Shown here: positions 13,835-14,143 of the stretch, in pieces
How positions within the stretch are numbered: the stretch's first letter is position 1
How the letters are laid out: each line of letters starts with the position of its first letter
Assembly (NCBI GenBank): GCA_024635855.1
Contig: JAGXHZ010000053.1
Coordinates: 1 to 14,143, forward strand
DNA: 14,143 nucleotides
Origin: Sulfuricurvum sp.
Lineage (GTDB): Bacteria; Campylobacterota; Campylobacteria; Campylobacterales; Sulfurimonadaceae
Reading direction: 5' to 3'
Translations under genes and position numbers: made by a program
Notes under the pieces: model-generated
The model's input: the letters and a program-made list of their open reading frames with translations, nothing else
What the model was told of the DNA's origin: nothing
Database searches by the model: none

Positions 13835-14041
13835 ATGGACAGTTGGGTAGTGGCGATGATGTTAGGGGCTTCTTTATTTTTAGGGGCACTTGCATTAGCT
13901 GCATTTTTATGGGGTATTAAAAATGGTCAGTTTGATGATGAAAAAAAGATGATGTCACAAGTGCATTTTGACGATGAAAAAGAGCTCAATGATTTAGCCG
14001 ATCAACAGAAAAAACGAGAAGAGTTAAAAAAGAAAGCGTAA
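13835..14041 (+). CDS. ccoS: cbb3-type oxidase assembly protein CcoS
   Basis: A 68-residue protein with one membrane helix (about residues 4-26) followed by the family signature GIKNGQFDDEKKMM...FDDE, then a lysine- and glutamate-rich tail. CcoS is needed for insertion of cofactors into CcoN in other bacteria. The ATG at 13835 has AAGGAA about 7 bases upstream and lies 10 bases after the ccoI stop, so both are one unit. Structural ccoNOQP genes are not in the window. Confidence 0.9.
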   Translation: MDSWVVAMMLGASLFLGALALAAFLWGIKNGQFDDEKKMMSQVHFDDEKELNDLADQQKKREELKKKA

Positions 14042-14060
14042 AAACCAGAATAAAGAGGAT

Positions 14061-14080
14061 CTCATCGCCAAAGCGATGAG
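14061..14080. terminator. Hairpin between ccoS and a convergent gene
   Basis: CTCATCGC and GCGATGAG form a perfect 8-bp stem around a CAAA loop, 20 bases past the ccoS stop and 10 bases past the stop of the opposing gene. Neither side has a strong T-run, though the minus strand is followed by CCTCTTTATT. It is probably a shared, two-way terminator. Confidence 0.6.
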
Positions 14081-14089
14081 TAAGTAGGA

Positions 14090-14143
14090 TTACTTAATTC
14101 CTGCTACGTAAGAAGCAACTGCTTTGATGTCAGCGTCAGACAT
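14090..14143 (-). CDS. C-terminal end of a small cytochrome c (partial)
   Basis: Only the last 17 codons and the stop lie inside the window; the gene starts beyond the right edge. The peptide MSDADIKAVASYVAGIK matches the closing helix of small monohaem cytochromes c of the c553 kind, where an xSDADIKAVAxY segment follows the methionine that ligates haem. The haem-binding CxxCH would lie outside. Being convergent with ccoS, it belongs to a separate transcript. The call rests on a short helix and may be one cytochrome domain of a larger protein. Confidence 0.65.
   Translation of the reverse strand: MSDADIKAVASYVAGIK

Overview
The window looks like a chromosomal stretch of a free-living Campylobacterota (Epsilonproteobacteria), probably near Sulfuricurvum or Sulfurimonas. 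This is inferred from protein flavour (zinc-free L32, Alvin-type ferredoxin, Der with an acidic linker, CcoI/CcoS), from gene order, and from promoters with strong, often TGn-extended -10 boxes and no clear -35. No database search was possible, so the genus is a guess.

Positions 1-4247 are read leftwards. A short ndk promoter drives ndk, a DUF177/YceD gene, rpmF, plsX and fabH (cut by the left edge), which joins nucleotide balance, ribosome assembly and fatty acid/phospholipid start-up. Next come a 2[4Fe-4S] ferredoxin with its own terminator, metK, and a Gpt-like phosphoribosyltransferase whose 3' end carries the metK promoter. From a 62-bp divergent region, der reads rightwards (4310-5836).

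Positions 5837-7488 form a small accessory island: a lipoprotein gene, an orphan membrane-anchored protein gene and a one-domain GIY-YIG nuclease gene. Three copies (A, B, C) of a paired-hairpin extragenic repeat lie in and around it, and remnants of a second palindromic repeat lie at both edges. This is the least ordinary part of the window. The repeats show within-arm covariation with a conserved loop, and the nuclease gene sits exactly between two inverted copies.

Positions 7489-8790 (leftward) hold hpf, trxC and hemJ: ribosome hibernation, a zinc-ribbon thioredoxin and protoporphyrinogen oxidase. Positions 8895-14041 (rightward) form a tightly packed run: trpS, gmhA, gmhB (TTG start overlapping gmhA), a one-domain asparaginase-like gene, ccoI and ccoS. 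It joins LPS heptose synthesis with copper delivery to cbb3-type cytochrome oxidase. A hairpin separates ccoS from the 3' end of a convergent gene, probably a small cytochrome c, at the right edge.

No tRNA, rRNA, CRISPR array, transposase or prophage gene was seen. Most genes are housekeeping; novelty, if any, lies in the 5.85-7.49 kb island and in the short asparaginase.
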